Origin: Coprobacillus cateniformis
GTDB taxonomy: Bacteria > Bacillota_I > Bacilli_A > Erysipelotrichales > Coprobacillaceae
DNA length: 64,000 bases
Assembly: GCF_009767585.1 (NCBI RefSeq)
Contig: NZ_WSNW01000001.1
Span: forward strand, 62,001-126,000
Reading direction: 5' to 3'
In this document: positions 50,504 through 60,160 of the stretch, piece by piece
Numbering within the stretch: position 1 is the first letter of the stretch
Layout: each line of letters starts with the position of its first letter
Translations under genes and position numbers: made by a program
The notes under the pieces: generated by a model
Told to the model about the DNA's origin: nothing
Databases searched by the model: none
What the model saw: only the letters and a program-made list of their open reading frames with translations

Positions 50504-51466
50504 CTATAAATATTTCTCTATAGCCTGATCTAAGAATAACATTTCTTCATCTGTTAAAGAAAAAGCAAAAGCCTGACTGTTTTCTTGAGCCTGATCTTGA
50601 TTTGCAACACCAACTAAAGATGTAGAAATAAAATCTTTTTGAGTCACCCAATTTAATGCAATATGAGAAACCGGAACATGATGAATTTGAGCAATTTTAT
50701 CCATCTCTTTTAAAAGACATTGAATGCGAGAAAACATAGGATCTTTAAAGAAAGGATAAAATGTATAACGAATATCCAACTCATCAAAATGTGGTAATTC
50801 ACGATAAGCACCCGATAAAATACCAGCCCCCAATGAGCCATAAGACATTGTAAAATATCCTCTATTATGACACCATTTGAAAAGTTCCTCTTGTTCTCTA
50901 TTGACCATTGAATAAGGCAACTGAATAGCTTCTATTTGACTATATTGTTCAGCTTCTAAAATAAGTTCTTGCGTCGGATTACTTAATCCAATATGAAGAA
51001 TTTTACCAGCTAATTTTAATTCATTTAAAGCTCTCATTGTTTCTTCAATTGGGATGTTTGGATCAGGATAATGCATCAAATAATAATCAATGTAATCAGT
51101 TTGTAATCGTTGTAATGACTCTTCACACTCTTTCATAATTGTATCATAACTATTATCAATAACACGCTTACCAGTTTGTGGATCATTCACATTTCCAAAC
51201 TTTGTGACAATCTTTACCTTTTCACGATAACCACCCTGCAAGGCTATTCCAACAACTTTTTCAGAAGCACTATCAGCCCCATAAACAGGCGCTGTATCAA
51301 TCAAATTCACACCATTTTTAATGAGAGTATGAATGGCTTTTATTGATTCTTGATTTTCAACATGGCCATAAGATAAACCAAATTTATTCGTTCCACCCAT
51401 TGACCATGTTCCAACACCTAAAACCGAGATTCTTTCTTGAGTCAACTGATTCTCTTTATAATTCAT
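50504..51466 (-). CDS. Aldo/keto reductase
   Basis: NAD(P)H-dependent oxidoreductase of 320 residues on a TIM barrel. The catalytic tetrad is visible in NLIDTAPVYG (Asp, Tyr), KIVTKFG (Lys) and YLMHYPD (His). It sits between the class II aldolase and the AEC permease in the PTS operon, suggesting it reduces or oxidises a sugar-derived carbonyl. AAGGAGG precedes the ATG. Substrate unknown. Confidence 0.9.
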   Translation of the reverse strand: MNYKENQLTQERISVLGVGTWSMGGTNKFGLSYGHVENQESIKAIHTLIKNGVNLIDTAPVYGADSASEKVVGIALQGGYREKVKIVTKFGNVNDPQTGKRVIDNSYDTIMKECEESLQRLQTDYIDYYLMHYPDPNIPIEETMRALNELKLAGKILHIGLSNPTQELILEAEQYSQIEAIQLPYSMVNREQEELFKWCHNRGYFTMSYGSLGAGILSGAYRELPHFDELDIRYTFYPFFKDPMFSRIQCLLKEMDKIAQIHHVPVSHIALNWVTQKDFISTSLVGVANQDQAQENSQAFAFSLTDEEMLFLDQAIEKYL

Positions 51467-51477
51467 AACAAGCCTCC

Positions 51478-52362
51478 TTAATCAAATTCTTTCTTTACTG
51501 ACATACAATAACAATAACGCTGACTCGACCCAATCATTTGCATATATGAACAAATATATTCTTTCATAGCCATTTCTGCTTCATGACATAAATCCATCAA
51601 ATCAATATGAGGATTCTCTTCAAGGGAAGTCTTCATCCGATCCCTTCCGACTGCAAAGACATCGGTACAAACATTAATCTTATTAATCCCTAATGCAACA
51701 GCTTTTTGAATATTTTTTTGACCTACTCCAGAACCCCCATGTAAAACAAGTGGCATCTGCAATGCTGCTTTGAGTTCTTTTAATCTTTGAAAATCTAAAT
51801 GCGGAACATACCCTTGCGAATACTGCCCATGGGCAGTTCCAATTGCAACTGCCAAAGCATCGACATGTGTCTGTTTGACAAATTCGACAGCCTGATCAAC
51901 ATGAGTATAAAAATCATCACTCACTCCATCACCAGCTGAAGCTTGACCCACATGTCCTAATTCTGCTTCAATTGAACAACCTGAAGCATGAGCCAAATCA
52001 CTGATCAATGCAGTTCTTTCTAAGTTCTCCTGATAAGGCAAAGCGGAACCATCAAACATTATATTGGTAAAACCGTGTTGAATTGCATCTACCACATCGT
52101 TATATTCTTGACCATGATCTAAATTTAAAGCAATAGGAACATAAGCCTTTTGAGCCATACTTTGAATCATAGGTACAGTTGCATCTAATGATGCATGTGA
52201 TTTCCATTGACGTGGAGAAATATTGATAATGACTGGTGAACACTCTGTTTCAGCAGCACCAATAATCGCTTTTGCACATTCCATATTACAACAATTAATA
52301 GCCATAATAGCATAATTGTTCTTATCAGCATGATGTAACATTTCTTTCATTGAAACAAGCAT
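51478..52362 (-). CDS. Class II sugar-bisphosphate aldolase (fructose/tagatose type)
   Basis: Zinc-dependent aldolase of about 295 residues that splits a ketose bisphosphate into triose phosphates. Zinc and active-site residues: NLDHGQ, EAELGHVG, AIGTAHGQY and LHGGSGV. Length and the MLVSMKEMLHHADKNNYAIMAIN start are like GatY/KbaY and FbaA. GGAGG 7 nt upstream decides this ATG; the frame is open further upstream into the EIID gene. It should process the phosphosugar delivered by the adjacent mannose-family PTS. Confidence 0.9.
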   Translation of the reverse strand: MLVSMKEMLHHADKNNYAIMAINCCNMECAKAIIGAAETECSPVIINISPRQWKSHASLDATVPMIQSMAQKAYVPIALNLDHGQEYNDVVDAIQHGFTNIMFDGSALPYQENLERTALISDLAHASGCSIEAELGHVGQASAGDGVSDDFYTHVDQAVEFVKQTHVDALAVAIGTAHGQYSQGYVPHLDFQRLKELKAALQMPLVLHGGSGVGQKNIQKAVALGINKINVCTDVFAVGRDRMKTSLEENPHIDLMDLCHEAEMAMKEYICSYMQMIGSSQRYCYCMSVKKEFD

Positions 52363-52376
52363 AATTGATCCTCCTT

Positions 52377-53207
52377 CTATACAATTCCAAACAGTGCCAA
52401 GACAATTGCAAGTCCCATAACACCAAACATAATGATATTGATATTCACTCTTTTCTTTAATAAGAATAAACAACCTAGTGTTAATGACAATGGAACCAAA
52501 CCTTTAAAAATAGAATCTAAATACGTTTGCAAAAGAATCGGATCACTACCACTCACTGGGAAACTTAAAACGGATGTAAAAGTAACAGTTGAAGCAGTCA
52601 TCCCACCAATCATAATCAAACCTAAGATACTTGCCCCTTTGGTTAGAACACTCATCAAGCCACTACGATTGATCTCAGAAATAAATTTAGAACCAACTGT
52701 ATAACCAGCATAAGTCATATAATAACGACAGATAATTGAAGGAACATTATAAACCAATAAAAATAAGATTGGTCCTAATATTGAACCTTGTAAAGACAGA
52801 TTAATTCCAATACCAGCAGCAATGACTCTTAAAACACCCCAGAATATAGAATCACCAATGCCTGACATAGGACCCATTAAAGCTGTTTTAATCGCAACAA
52901 TAGAATGCGCATCAAAGTTTGGATCTTCACTATTTTCCTTTTCCATTGCAGCAACTAGCCCCATTGCAAAAGTCCCTAAATTTTGAGTAATGTTATAAAA
53001 CATCGTATGTCTGACCATCGCTTTGCGACGCCCTTCAGGATCATTTTTATAGTAACGATTGAAAGCTGGTAATAAACAATAGATAAATCCAGCAGCATGC
53101 TGACGTACCTGTCCACCAGAACGTCCTGCAAAAATAGTAAATGATCTTAGAAAGATACTATTTAGCATCTTCTTATCTTCTTTTGTTAATGCATCTTTAT
53201 TTTTCAT
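52377..53207 (-). CDS. PTS system mannose-family EIID component
   Basis: Membrane subunit of a mannose/fructose/sorbose-family phosphotransferase. The 276-residue sequence has the EIID features: SFTIFAGRSGGQVRQHAAGFIYCLLP at the N-terminus (read in parts), KTALMGPMSGIGDS and a hydrophobic C-terminus. Its ATG overlaps the EIIC stop by 4 nt. Works with EIIC as the transport channel. Confidence 0.93.
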   Translation of the reverse strand: MKNKDALTKEDKKMLNSIFLRSFTIFAGRSGGQVRQHAAGFIYCLLPAFNRYYKNDPEGRRKAMVRHTMFYNITQNLGTFAMGLVAAMEKENSEDPNFDAHSIVAIKTALMGPMSGIGDSIFWGVLRVIAAGIGINLSLQGSILGPILFLLVYNVPSIICRYYMTYAGYTVGSKFISEINRSGLMSVLTKGASILGLIMIGGMTASTVTFTSVLSFPVSGSDPILLQTYLDSIFKGLVPLSLTLGCLFLLKKRVNINIIMFGVMGLAIVLALFGIV

Positions 53208-54010
53208 GATAAGAAATCCTCCACATCATCTGTATTGTCTTCAGCAATTTGTCCAACTGCTGCATTTTGCTGCATTTTAATGAATTGTAAATCTCTTGAT
53301 GAAACTGCCAAAACAATAATGATTCCAATTGCTGAAACTGCAACCAATGGTAATTCCATATAAGTCACCAAGATAAATCCTAAGAAATAATAAATTGCTA
53401 ATTCTTTACTCCATAACATCTTCATTAAAATAGCAAATCCAACAGCAGGCATAAATTTACCTGCAACTGTTAAACCATTCATCACAACTGCTGGAATACT
53501 ATTGACAAACGCTTGAACTGGCCCCTGTCCTAAATAAACGCCAATAAACATTAAAACTGAGAAAATTGTAAATCTTAAAAGCCATGCTCCAAAATTAATA
53601 AAAGTAATCGCACGATCATTATTATCCTCTGCATACTTATCAATAAAAGGAACAAACCAGTTAAAAGCAATATTATTAATAAACATAGAAACAAAGGCTG
53701 ATAAAATTCCAATTGGAACAGCAATTGCTAAAGCTGCATTGGCATCAACTGTTTGCATTGTTGCAAATGTGACTGCAAAAACTGTTGCAGCTGCGGGTTC
53801 AGCAGAAATCTGTCCACCAATATTAACAGAGCCCATAAAAATAGCTTCCAATGATGCTCCCATAATCAAGCCTGTTGGTAAATCTCCTAAAAGCAAACCT
53901 GTGACCGCTCCAACAACGATTGGTCTTTCAATCATACATTGACCAAGCAACCAGTTACCACCATAACAAATAAAGTAAGATAAAGCTGCTAATAGTGCAG
54001 TGACTGTCAT
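53204..54010 (-). CDS. PTS system mannose-family EIIC component
   Basis: Integral membrane permease subunit of 268 residues. Typical features are the GNWLLGQCMIERPIVVGAVTGLLLGD region, GASLEAIFMGSVNIGGQISAEPA and multiple hydrophobic segments. AGGAGG precedes the ATG. Lies between EIIB and EIID in the usual order. Confidence 0.93.
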   Translation of the reverse strand: MTVTALLAALSYFICYGGNWLLGQCMIERPIVVGAVTGLLLGDLPTGLIMGASLEAIFMGSVNIGGQISAEPAAATVFAVTFATMQTVDANAALAIAVPIGILSAFVSMFINNIAFNWFVPFIDKYAEDNNDRAITFINFGAWLLRFTIFSVLMFIGVYLGQGPVQAFVNSIPAVVMNGLTVAGKFMPAVGFAILMKMLWSKELAIYYFLGFILVTYMELPLVAVSAIGIIIVLAVSSRDLQFIKMQQNAAVGQIAEDNTDDVEDFLS

Positions 54011-54022
54011 TTTTCTCTCCTC

Positions 54023-54523
54023 CTATCCTTTCATTCCATCTAATAAGTTTTGAATTGGTATTTTTGGATTCGTTGGAACAACCTGTGCATAGACAGGTAA
54101 TTGACATTTTGCCAACTCCTTTAAAGCTTCCAATTCCTGCGGATTCAAAATAATACATGGGTTTAATTGTGTCTTAAGTGCTGGATCACTTTCATCAAAA
54201 CGTCCCACATTAGCCACATTGACTGATTCTACATCAGGACAATTGTTAACAATTTCCAATGTATCTTGAATACAATTTGTTAAAACAAAGAGTTTCAAAT
54301 CTTTAGATCTTGAATCATTAAAAACATCTATAGATTCTTGTAATGGCTTAATCAACAATTTAATCCCTGCTGGTGTTGCCATCTTCAATGTCATTTTCAT
54401 GACATCATTTCTTGCTGCTTCATCATTCGCTACAACAATCCTTGTTGTATTTAATTCTTTGGACCAAACTAAAGCAACCTGACCATGAATTAAGCGATCA
54501 TCAATTCTAATGGAAACAATCAT
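54023..54523 (-). CDS. PTS system mannose-family EIIB component
   Basis: Cytoplasmic phosphocarrier of 166 residues. RIDDRLIHGQVALVW contains the phosphorylated His13 in the sorbose/mannose IIB motif. It overlaps the EIIA gene by 17 nt, implying coupled translation. It passes phosphate from EIIA to the incoming sugar at EIIC/EIID. Confidence 0.94.
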   Translation of the reverse strand: MIVSIRIDDRLIHGQVALVWSKELNTTRIVVANDEAARNDVMKMTLKMATPAGIKLLIKPLQESIDVFNDSRSKDLKLFVLTNCIQDTLEIVNNCPDVESVNVANVGRFDESDPALKTQLNPCIILNPQELEALKELAKCQLPVYAQVVPTNPKIPIQNLLDGMKG

Positions 54524-54968
54524 TTCTTTCTTCCTCCTCTACACATAGAAAATCCTCATCAGTTTCTTCCAATTGAATTTGATCTTCCAAATCAATCAGA
54601 GAGACAACCGAGTTCTCTACAATTTCTTTTAAGACTTTTTGTGTTAATGGTCGTGTTTCTAACAAAACAGCCAACACACACATTAAATTCGTACCAGTAA
54701 CAATATGTAAATAAGATGGCCTTTGCACACACAATTGGCAGACTTTCTGATTTACACTACCACTTAATAAATCAGTAAAAATTACTGCTTCATCATCTTG
54801 ATTTAAAGATGTGATAAATGCTTTAATCTGATGAGAATAATCACCCTGACACTCATCTGTATAAGCATTAATTGTTTGAATGTCATAACCATCCCCTGCT
54901 AACACATGAATAGAACTCTTTAACCCTTCTGCTAACATTCCGTGTGTCGCAATTAATATTTTTTTCAT
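54507..54968 (-). CDS. PTS system mannose-family EIIA component
   Basis: Phosphocarrier of 153 residues accepting phosphate from HPr; ATHGMLAEGLKSS carries the active His9, and FTDLLSGSVNQ is the second family motif. Its ATG overlaps the stop of the LevR-like regulator by 4 nt, so regulator and transporter genes are read together. EIIA may also phosphorylate or be sensed by the regulator's own domains. Confidence 0.92.
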   Translation of the reverse strand: MKKILIATHGMLAEGLKSSIHVLAGDGYDIQTINAYTDECQGDYSHQIKAFITSLNQDDEAVIFTDLLSGSVNQKVCQLCVQRPSYLHIVTGTNLMCVLAVLLETRPLTQKVLKEIVENSVVSLIDLEDQIQLEETDEDFLCVEEEERNDCFH

Positions 54969-57715
54969 AACAAACCCCTTTTCTGACGTGTTATATGATT
55001 TGTAGAATCTATAGAGATATAATCATATAAATAACTCATTTCACTTAATGGAAGATCTATTCCATAATTACGAAAGATATTTTCAAAACTTGTTTTCACA
55101 TGGGCTATAAAATCTGTATGCTCTAAGGCAAACTTGGTCACATCTCCATAGTTTAATGCTTCTTTTGTGACTAGTCTTTCTATTAAACAACTAATATGAA
55201 TATATAACCCCATAATCGTTTGATTAGAAAATTCAACGTTGAGTAATTTTTGGAGTCTCTCAATTGATTCAGATACTGATTCAATTAATCGTGTTGGTTC
55301 TAAAATCGTTAAATGCTTCATGACATTTTCTAAAGAAAAATTTCTCATTAAGTTTCTTTTGAATTCATTAATTTCATGGGCAGTTAAATAAATTGAAAAA
55401 TCACGATAAAGTTCATCAACCTTATTCATACTCATAATATCTTCTAAAGAGACAAATGATACTTCTGGTATCTTTGGATTACTGACACCAAAGATAAATA
55501 AAATATTTTTCTTTTCAAAGACATCTGTTTGCTGAATTGTATTCATCAATTCAAAATAATCATATGTTAAAATATCAACATCTATATTCTTAGGTAAACT
55601 TCTAATAAAGAGTTCTGATAAACGACGTGCTGTATTGACACCATTTTCTGATGTAAAGAGAATCGCTGGTTTTCGTTTTGTATTCTCTATCAAACGATAA
55701 GAAGTTTGTGAAATATCATTGACTTTATCAAGAATATGTTTTAAAGATTCATTTTTTAAAATCAAGTATCCTGCTTCTAATGCCAAACCCGTAGAAACAT
55801 GATTAATTACACCTATATCACTTTGAGCAACAGCCATTAATGATTCACCAATATCTTGCAAAGATCCCATATCAACCATGACCAATAAATCATTTTTTGT
55901 AACAACTCTGACTAAATACTGTTTAATCTTCTCAACAATTTCATGAGTTGTTGTTTCTATTGGCATATCAATGGAATCAAAGACATTTCTACCAATCATT
56001 GTATTAACGGCATCAGCAATACTGGTGGCTGTTGAATATCCATGAGAAACAATAATACCTAAACATTTCTTTTTCACAATTCCACGAATATAATCAGCTA
56101 ATAAAACAGTAAAGATTGTTTTATTAATTTCATCAAATTTAATTCCTAATGAGTCATAAATATAAAGATGAATACACTCTATCATTTCATATTCATTTTT
56201 AAATGATTGTTGAATAAATAAAGAGAGTTCATGAATTTTTTGATGATGTGTTGTAAACCAAGTATTCATAAATGATCTATTCTCTTTAATAAAATAAATA
56301 CTTTTTGAAATGAGTGAAGTAAAATTGGTTGGCTCATTGACATTATAATTTTCAAAAATTGTATCAATGATGTCATTGATAGATAATTCAATATGACGAA
56401 TCTGTTTTTGATCACATCTTTTATGAAATTGTAGATATTCAAAATATTGATGATAATGTCTTTTCATAACATTCATGAATTCATCTAATTGACCATCATT
56501 ACTCATAAAAAACTTTTCTGTATCTTGTAAAAGAGCATCAAATATCCTTTCAACTTGTTGATTTTCTTGTCCTTGCTGATAACCTTGAACATCTATAAAA
56601 GACAATTCATTTTTATATTCTGTCATATCATGTGATTCAACCGATAAGATCGGAACAGGTAAATGATATGTATAAATTTTTAAATGATCTTCCTGATGAT
56701 GATCAGCATTGGCATTGGCACAGATAATCTGAATAACATTTTCTAAACCATCAATATTATCGGTATACTGATAAGCCATTAATTTCCCCATAACATTTGT
56801 ACTGACAATAATCTTCTTTCCAATTTTTCTTGACTCACTTTGAAAATACCGATATATATAAGCCTCTTTTTCTTCATTATATCTTTCATAGAGAGTTGGC
56901 ATTGTACAAATAATAGGGATATCCTGAAACATATCAAGCTGCTGTTGATGACTCATCGTTGCTTCTAAAACGATTCTCGCTGTTGATTGGGAACAAAGCA
57001 CATATAAATCATCATCACTGCATTCTGGATTAAAATAACGAATAATTTTTTGGATAAGCGGCAATGAAAGATATTGAGCATTACGAATATAAACCATCCC
57101 ATTTTGACTTTGTAAGATTTGAGATGGATAGATGTCTTTCTTGTGAGGATTTCCAAAAAGGATATCAAGAATATCATTCTTATTTTGAAGATCAGCCATA
57201 TCAATCACTATCAATTGTGAATGTGTTTCTATAATATTTTGGGAAAGCATATATTTATAAACTGCTCTAATAAGATTTTTGCGACCTGTTCCTTTCTCAC
57301 CTATTAAAACAAGTGGTAACCCTCTTGTAGGATATTTCATACAAGCTTTAAAATTATCTATAATCCCTTTTAAAGAACCATATGCCTCTATAATATCTTC
57401 AAATGCATAGTCTTGACGGGAATGATTTTGAAGATAAGTTTGTAATTCGTTGATACTAAGGAAATCTAACTGTTGAAATACAAAACCTCCTTGTTGTTCT
57501 AATGTTTTTCTATGGAAAAACAAGACTGGTCTTGTCAAAACCTTAATTAAACATTTTTCTTTAAATAGTTCATTTAAATACTGACTGGCTAAGCTTCTAC
57601 TAATTTTTAATTCATCAGCCACATGATTGGCAGAAAAAATTTGAATATCTTTGTCTTTTCTTGTTTGTGTACACACTTCCATATAATCGATTATTTCATC
57701 TCTCGTTGTTATCAT
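54965..57715 (-). CDS. LevR-like PTS regulator with a degenerate AAA+ domain
   Basis: A 916-residue regulator: winged helix (1-60), AAA+ region (about 105-360), PRD-like segment (430-560), EIIA(Man)-like domain with GIIVSHGYSTA, an EIIB-like part, and a final PRD. It resembles sigma-54 activators of the LevR group, but Walker A reads GEKGTGRKN, the Walker B region reads GMVYIRNAQYL without the acidic pair, and the GAFTGA sigma-54 loop is missing. It therefore probably does not act through sigma-54. GAAAGGAG 7 nt upstream decides the start. First gene of the PTS operon, so it likely controls itself. Confidence 0.88.
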   Translation of the reverse strand: MITTRDEIIDYMEVCTQTRKDKDIQIFSANHVADELKISRSLASQYLNELFKEKCLIKVLTRPVLFFHRKTLEQQGGFVFQQLDFLSINELQTYLQNHSRQDYAFEDIIEAYGSLKGIIDNFKACMKYPTRGLPLVLIGEKGTGRKNLIRAVYKYMLSQNIIETHSQLIVIDMADLQNKNDILDILFGNPHKKDIYPSQILQSQNGMVYIRNAQYLSLPLIQKIIRYFNPECSDDDLYVLCSQSTARIVLEATMSHQQQLDMFQDIPIICTMPTLYERYNEEKEAYIYRYFQSESRKIGKKIIVSTNVMGKLMAYQYTDNIDGLENVIQIICANANADHHQEDHLKIYTYHLPVPILSVESHDMTEYKNELSFIDVQGYQQGQENQQVERIFDALLQDTEKFFMSNDGQLDEFMNVMKRHYHQYFEYLQFHKRCDQKQIRHIELSINDIIDTIFENYNVNEPTNFTSLISKSIYFIKENRSFMNTWFTTHHQKIHELSLFIQQSFKNEYEMIECIHLYIYDSLGIKFDEINKTIFTVLLADYIRGIVKKKCLGIIVSHGYSTATSIADAVNTMIGRNVFDSIDMPIETTTHEIVEKIKQYLVRVVTKNDLLVMVDMGSLQDIGESLMAVAQSDIGVINHVSTGLALEAGYLILKNESLKHILDKVNDISQTSYRLIENTKRKPAILFTSENGVNTARRLSELFIRSLPKNIDVDILTYDYFELMNTIQQTDVFEKKNILFIFGVSNPKIPEVSFVSLEDIMSMNKVDELYRDFSIYLTAHEINEFKRNLMRNFSLENVMKHLTILEPTRLIESVSESIERLQKLLNVEFSNQTIMGLYIHISCLIERLVTKEALNYGDVTKFALEHTDFIAHVKTSFENIFRNYGIDLPLSEMSYLYDYISIDSTNHITRQKRGLL

Positions 57716-57804
57716 ATAGACTCCTTTCACCGGTAACTCAAGCATACCTTGTTTTGTATAAATTGTCATAATTGACAAACTTTCTTGCACTTTTTGGCAA
57801 TAAG

Positions 57805-57912
57805 AAAAGTAGTGTTGAAAGAATGTCGATAAGTGTCGAATATATTCTTATCATTTATAAATGATAGATAGATACTGACAACACTTATCCATTCAATTTC
57901 ATCACTACTTTT
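57805..57912. repeat. Long imperfect inverted repeat upstream of the LevR-like gene
   Basis: Two arms of about 34 nt (57805-57838 and 57879-57912) match with a few differences: AAAAGTAGTG, TGAAA, GAATG and GATAAGTGT recur in order in opposite orientation, around a 40-nt AT-rich centre that itself contains TCATTTATAAATGA. It could be a regulator operator pair, or fold in RNA as a leader structure before the PTS operon. Confidence 0.6.
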
Positions 57913-57960
57913 ATTGTAGCATTATTAAGACATCTCATATTTTCCAATTTTTAACATATC

Positions 57961-58593
57961 CTATTTGATTAAACTTAAAGCAATAAGAAACATGCCATAA
58001 AAATATGTTATTAAATTGAATACAGTTAATTTTGCTTTAAAGCGACATTCATAGAACTTGTCAAACAGCAATATAATGTCTGAAAGAAAATAAAGAATAA
58101 AACCAATCATAGAGAATAGAAACATAGGTGTTGATAATGTGAAATACACAACGACGCTTCTAACCATTGCTAAAGTAATCATAAAAGCATATGCCAAAAT
58201 AGCTTTATCATATACACCATAATCCATTCGTGGCAAATAAGAAAGAGCAATGACAATCATAATAGAAACAACTGGTAAAATGAACTCTATTATAGATAAT
58301 GATTGAAAATTAATAAAATAAATAACAAAACAAAGATTAGCAATCAAAAAACAGGTTAATCCGTATAAAAAACTCTTTTTATATTGGGTTGCGAGCATAA
58401 AATCTCCTGCTAGACAACCTATCAATCCAGGCAAAATCCCTACCAGCATAGACATATGGTCTGAAGTTATACCACAATAAACAGCCACAGCTATAAAGGC
58501 CAAACTATTAAGTGTTTTAAAAATAATATAAGACTTCTTTTTTATGGATAACAGCATCATGACGACAAAGACACTATAGATTGCAAAAATCAT
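57961..58593 (-). CDS. YhhN family membrane protein (lysoplasmalogenase-like)
   Basis: A 210-residue integral membrane protein with about eight helices. The polar residues in CLAGDFMLA and YFLSDIILLFDKF (conserved Asp) are typical of YhhN/TMEM86 proteins, whose animal members cleave lysoplasmalogens. Bacterial function is likely lipid-related but unproven here. Of three clustered possible starts the ATG 8 nt after AAGGG is chosen. Monocistronic. Confidence 0.82.
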   Translation of the reverse strand: MIFAIYSVFVVMMLLSIKKKSYIIFKTLNSLAFIAVAVYCGITSDHMSMLVGILPGLIGCLAGDFMLATQYKKSFLYGLTCFLIANLCFVIYFINFQSLSIIEFILPVVSIMIVIALSYLPRMDYGVYDKAILAYAFMITLAMVRSVVVYFTLSTPMFLFSMIGFILYFLSDIILLFDKFYECRFKAKLTVFNLITYFYGMFLIALSLIK

Positions 58594-58629
58594 AGTCATC
58601 ACCCTTTCTTTATACTTATTATATTCTAT

Positions 58630-59322
58630 TTAAAATAAACTTGCCATAAGCGGAGCAAAAACAACAGTAAAAATACCTGCAATGACAATTGATAGACTGC
58701 TCATAGCTCCCTCAATTTCTCCAAATTCAATGGCTTTTGCTGTTCCAATCGCATGTGCACTATTTCCTAATGCTAAACCAATCGCAACAGGATGATTGAT
58801 TTTAAAGAAATGACAAACTGTTTTGGCTATCATAGCACCAAAAATTCCTGTAATAATAACCATTCCAACAGTGATTGTTGAATTTCCTCCAATTAATTCA
58901 GAAACACCAATAGCAATAGCTGTTGTAATTGATTTTGGTAAAAGTGAAAACAATAACGTATGACTAGCATTCAATAAAAGACACAATACTGTGATGCTTA
59001 ACAAACCTGCCAAACACCCACTCAATAAACTTAATAAAATAGCATCTAAATGTTTCATCAGAATTTGACTCTGTTTATACATTGGAACAGCTAAACAAAC
59101 TGTTGAGGGTGTCAATAGAAATGTAATCATTTGAGCCCCCTGATTATATGTATCAAAATTGATATGAAATAAAGACAGTACAGCAATTGATATCAGTGCA
59201 CTCATTAATAAAGGATTAAAAAGTGGATATGGAAATTTCTTACGTATTTGAACAGCAATCCAATATGATAATAAACTCAATACAATTCCAAAATACATAG
59301 TTTCTACAAAAATCTTATCCAT
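58630..59322 (-). CDS. lrgB: LrgB family membrane protein
   Basis: Partner of LrgA/CidA holin-like proteins, 230 residues, about seven membrane segments. Family stretches are FNPLLMSALISI, CLAVPMYKQ, LPKSITTAIAIGVSE and HAIGTAKAIEFGE. The pair modulates murein hydrolases and exports by-products of overflow metabolism such as pyruvate in some species. The ATG after AAAGGAG is used; it overlaps lrgA by 8 nt. Confidence 0.9.
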   Translation of the reverse strand: MDKIFVETMYFGIVLSLLSYWIAVQIRKKFPYPLFNPLLMSALISIAVLSLFHINFDTYNQGAQMITFLLTPSTVCLAVPMYKQSQILMKHLDAILLSLLSGCLAGLLSITVLCLLLNASHTLLFSLLPKSITTAIAIGVSELIGGNSTITVGMVIITGIFGAMIAKTVCHFFKINHPVAIGLALGNSAHAIGTAKAIEFGEIEGAMSSLSIVIAGIFTVVFAPLMASLF

Positions 59323-59671
59323 TCTTGTTCTCCTTTCTTTCAATAATCAACTGTGCAACTTTTCCAGTTGTCACCATGACAACAATTGTACTCACAACAA
59401 GTACAACACCAATCACAACAATATCCCCCAAGAGCTCATCTCCAACATTCATTAAACTGACAGCAGAAGGAACAAACAAAACTGGCATAATTAAAATCAG
59501 CCAATCTGCAACATCTTCTACATCTTTAAGTTTAATAACTCCTGTAAATAAGCAAGTCAATAAAATCAATAATCCATAAACACTTGCTGGCACTGGTAAC
59601 GGTAATAAACTTAATAACTCTCCTACAAATGATATCGACATAATAATTAAAAATTGATGTATATACTTCAT
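59315..59671 (-). CDS. lrgA: LrgA/CidA family holin-like protein
   Basis: Small membrane protein (118 residues, four helices) of the CidA/LrgA family: LPLPVPASVYGLLILL and LVPSAVSLMNVGDELLGD-type signature (FVPSAVSLMN). Overlaps lrgB, forming a two-gene operon. The ATG used is 9 nt after a GGGGG stretch; an ATG five codons upstream overlaps that stretch. Confidence 0.88.
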   Translation of the reverse strand: MKYIHQFLIIMSISFVGELLSLLPLPVPASVYGLLILLTCLFTGVIKLKDVEDVADWLILIMPVLFVPSAVSLMNVGDELLGDIVVIGVVLVVSTIVVMVTTGKVAQLIIERKENKNG

Positions 59672-59733
59672 CTTCAATACCCCCATTACAATTTTACTAT
59701 TATAACACTATTCTTCTCAAATCGATATTGATT

Positions 59734-60005
59734 TCATACATTTCTTTCAAAGAAAAAAATTAGCCAATATGTACATGTCCCTAAAGCAGTATCGAAGTGA
59801 GATTTTAACTGATTAGCCATTAACCATTCACCCCACCTTGAAATTGGTAATTTTCCAATAATTACCATCACCGCAACTCCTAAAATAATAGGTGTCATCT
59901 TACAAAACCTTCTGCCACAGATGATAACATTTTGTTATTGTTAGCTTTATTGGTAATCGGCATAACGAATTTAGACAACATGTTTTCAAATTTTTCAGAA
60001 TTCAT
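59734..60005 (-). pseudogene. Truncated PTS EIIC (lactose/cellobiose family)
   Basis: Starts well, with a GGAGGAG ribosome site and MNSEKFENMLSKFVMPITNK, then meets a one-base frameshift after AEGFVR. The next frame continues as the natural sequel MTPIILGVAVMVIIGKLPISRWGEW and ends after about 55 more codons. This is the N-terminus of a CelB/LicC-type EIIC; the remaining 300 residues are gone. It is divergent from a decayed AraC-type regulator that probably controlled it. Confidence 0.75.
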
Positions 60006-60160
60006 AAATGACTCCTCCTTTAAATTCAATATCATTACAAACATAAAAAAAGCGCTTTCTTATAATATATAATGATTTTTTACACTATTTATAGTTAACT
60101 GTTATTAAAAATGAAATATTAAAATAAGAAATACTTTATTTTTGAAGAAAGGATATTATT

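Noticed and set aside
57780..57810. Sigma-54 type promoter before the LevR-like gene
   Set aside because: The sequence contains GCAC and GGCA but in the wrong order and orientation for TGGCAC-N5-TTGC.
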